Assembly: GCA_947175285.1 (NCBI GenBank)
Contig: CAMWMM010000294.1
Location: 1-6,498, forward strand
Source: an uncultured Lachnospiraceae bacterium
Lineage (GTDB): Bacteria; Bacillota_A; Clostridia; Lachnospirales; Lachnospiraceae
Length of the DNA stretch: 6,498 bases
Reading direction: 5' to 3'
Position 1 is the first letter of the stretch; every line of letters begins with the position of its first letter. The translations under genes and the position numbers were made by a program. The notes beneath the pieces are model-generated. The model was not told the origin of the DNA and did no database searches. It was given only the letters and a program-made list of their open reading frames with translations. Positions 5,705 to 6,498 of this stretch are shown one piece after another.

Positions 5705-6190
5705 ATGCCTTTTGCCAACATGTCATTTCCTAGCATACCTGATGCACAGGCAATCATTCGCGGCAGCCAATTATATCCTGACTTATATGGTGTTGTCTTT
5801 TTCTGTCAAATGCCTTGCGGCGTCTTTATCAATGCACAGTTTCACGGACTGCCGTCTGTCTCGGAAACAAATGCCAAAATAAACCGTTTTCTGGGATTTC
5901 ATATTCATGAATTCGGAGACTGTACACAAAACGCAGACTCTGAGTTTGACCGTACAGGAAACCACTACAATCCTGACAATTTTTCCCATCCCAACCATCG
6001 CGGCGACCTTCCGCCCATTCTAAACTGCGGCGGTTATGCGTGGCAGTCTTTTCTGACAGACGCTTTCTCTGTTCCGGAAGTCATCGGACGAAGCATCATC
6101 GTACACGCAATGCCTGATGATTTTATGACGCAGCCATCCGGCAACAGCGGCACAAAAATTGCCTGCGGCATCATACGGGCTGACGGCTAA
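5705..6190 (+). CDS. Cu/Zn superoxide dismutase family protein, no signal peptide
   Basis: A 161-residue protein that should convert superoxide to oxygen and hydrogen peroxide at a copper/zinc site. Every metal ligand can be placed by comparison with human SOD1: copper His66 and His68 in GFHIHEFGDC, bridging His87 in GNHYNP, zinc His95 and His98 plus Asp101 in HPNHRGD, and copper His134 in IIVHAMPDDF. The disulfide cysteines are Cys73 and Cys154 (IACGII). The zinc loop is about six residues shorter than in SOD1, and Lys151 replaces the usual electrostatic-guidance Arg of GNxGxRxACG. No signal peptide or lipobox is visible, so it is probably cytoplasmic, unlike most bacterial SodC proteins. 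The start has an excellent ribosome site (GGAGG, 5693-5697, 7 bases before ATG). It is the only plus-strand gene, and its stop overlaps that of the convergent phosphatase gene. Confidence 0.92.
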   Translation: MPFANMSFPSIPDAQAIIRGSQLYPDLYGVVFFCQMPCGVFINAQFHGLPSVSETNAKINRFLGFHIHEFGDCTQNADSEFDRTGNHYNPDNFSHPNHRGDLPPILNCGGYAWQSFLTDAFSVPEVIGRSIIVHAMPDDFMTQPSGNSGTKIACGIIRADG

Positions 6191-6498
6191 ATCTGGTTCT
6201 CTTTTTTTAACCAGTCAAGCAATGCCTCGCAACCCTCTACAATGTCGTCATAGGTAATATCGAAATTGCCTGTATACCAAGGGTCTGCTATATCCCTCGG
6301 ATGACTGCCGAAATCAAGCAGTTTGTACACTTTATGCTCCGTATCGCTTCCCAGTATCCTCATCATGTTGCGGATATTCATTCCGTCCATGCCAATCAGA
6401 TAATCGTATTTTGCATAATCGGCTTTTGTCATCTGAACAGCGCGGTGCGGAATGACAGGAATGCCTACGGAGCGGAGTTTATTGACCGTCCCGTAATG
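6187..6498 (-). CDS. Low-molecular-weight protein tyrosine phosphatase, 5' end beyond the window
   Basis: The C-terminal 103 residues are visible, and the frame is open to the right edge. The stretch KLRSVGIPVIPHRAVQMTK, then YDYLIGMDGMN, then DPWYTGNFDITYDDI, is typical of this family. The Asp of DPWY is the general acid that protonates the leaving group. The N-terminal phosphate loop CxxxxxCR(S/T) with the nucleophilic cysteine lies outside the window. The internal ATG at 6432 is not the real start, because family-like sequence continues upstream of it to the edge. The enzyme would remove phosphate from tyrosine residues of cytoplasmic proteins; the substrates are unknown. Its TAG (6189-6187) overlaps the dismutase TAA on the other strand, so no separate terminator fits between them. 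Confidence 0.92.
   Translation of the reverse strand, partial: HYGTVNKLRSVGIPVIPHRAVQMTKADYAKYDYLIGMDGMNIRNMMRILGSDTEHKVYKLLDFGSHPRDIADPWYTGNFDITYDDIVEGCEALLDWLKKENQI

Noticed and set aside
5783..5998. Minus-strand 71-codon frame inside the superoxide dismutase gene
   Set aside because: It is antisense to a gene whose metal ligands are all in place and has no supporting signal.
1..6498. Mobile element, CRISPR array, tRNA or rRNA
   Set aside because: No transposase or integrase frame, no long direct or terminal repeats, no regular spaced repeats and no recognisable RNA gene were found on either strand.

Overview
The window looks like chromosomal DNA of a low-to-moderate G+C Firmicute, most likely a gut-type Clostridia such as a Lachnospiraceae member. 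This is inferred from the protein families: an AgrC-type GHKL kinase, a LytTR regulator, a clostridial S11 carboxypeptidase, a Cys-rich FMN alpha-hydroxy-acid dehydrogenase and a small Cu/Zn superoxide dismutase. Strong AGGAGG-like ribosome binding sites and tight packing agree with it. No species can be named from the sequence. There is no mobile element, CRISPR array, rRNA or tRNA. Coding is mostly on the minus strand, so the gene order below runs from high to low coordinates.

Right end (4534-6498): a low-molecular-weight protein tyrosine phosphatase (minus, 5' end beyond the window) converges with a plus-strand Cu/Zn superoxide dismutase, and the two stop codons overlap. The dismutase is divergent from an FMN-dependent alpha-hydroxy-acid dehydrogenase. 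The roughly 116-base gap between them holds an inverted repeat. The dehydrogenase ends at a strong rho-independent terminator.

Centre (3414-4530): an ECF sigma factor is followed 18 bases later by a single-pass membrane protein. Its outside domain reads as the extracellular domain (ECD) of the cell-division protein FtsX, without the FtsX permease part. A candidate ECF-type promoter (TGAAAC-N17-GGTA) begins in the tail of the preceding terminator and would make the pair self-regulated. The natural reading is a sigma/anti-sigma pair whose sensor is an FtsX-like domain. This is the most interesting object in the window.

Left end (1-3413): a LytTR response regulator, a hairpin terminator, a consensus sigma-A promoter, a membrane-anchored D-Ala-D-Ala carboxypeptidase, and a GHKL sensor kinase that runs off the left edge. 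The kinase and regulator look like partners, but the carboxypeptidase gene sits between them with its own promoter.

Together the minus-strand genes from 4451 down to 1 suggest an envelope-sensing cluster: two membrane signalling routes around one peptidoglycan-trimming enzyme. This joint role is inference from neighbourhood. The individual family calls are well supported by motifs. All intergenic stretches are under about 175 bases, and each is described in the feature list.
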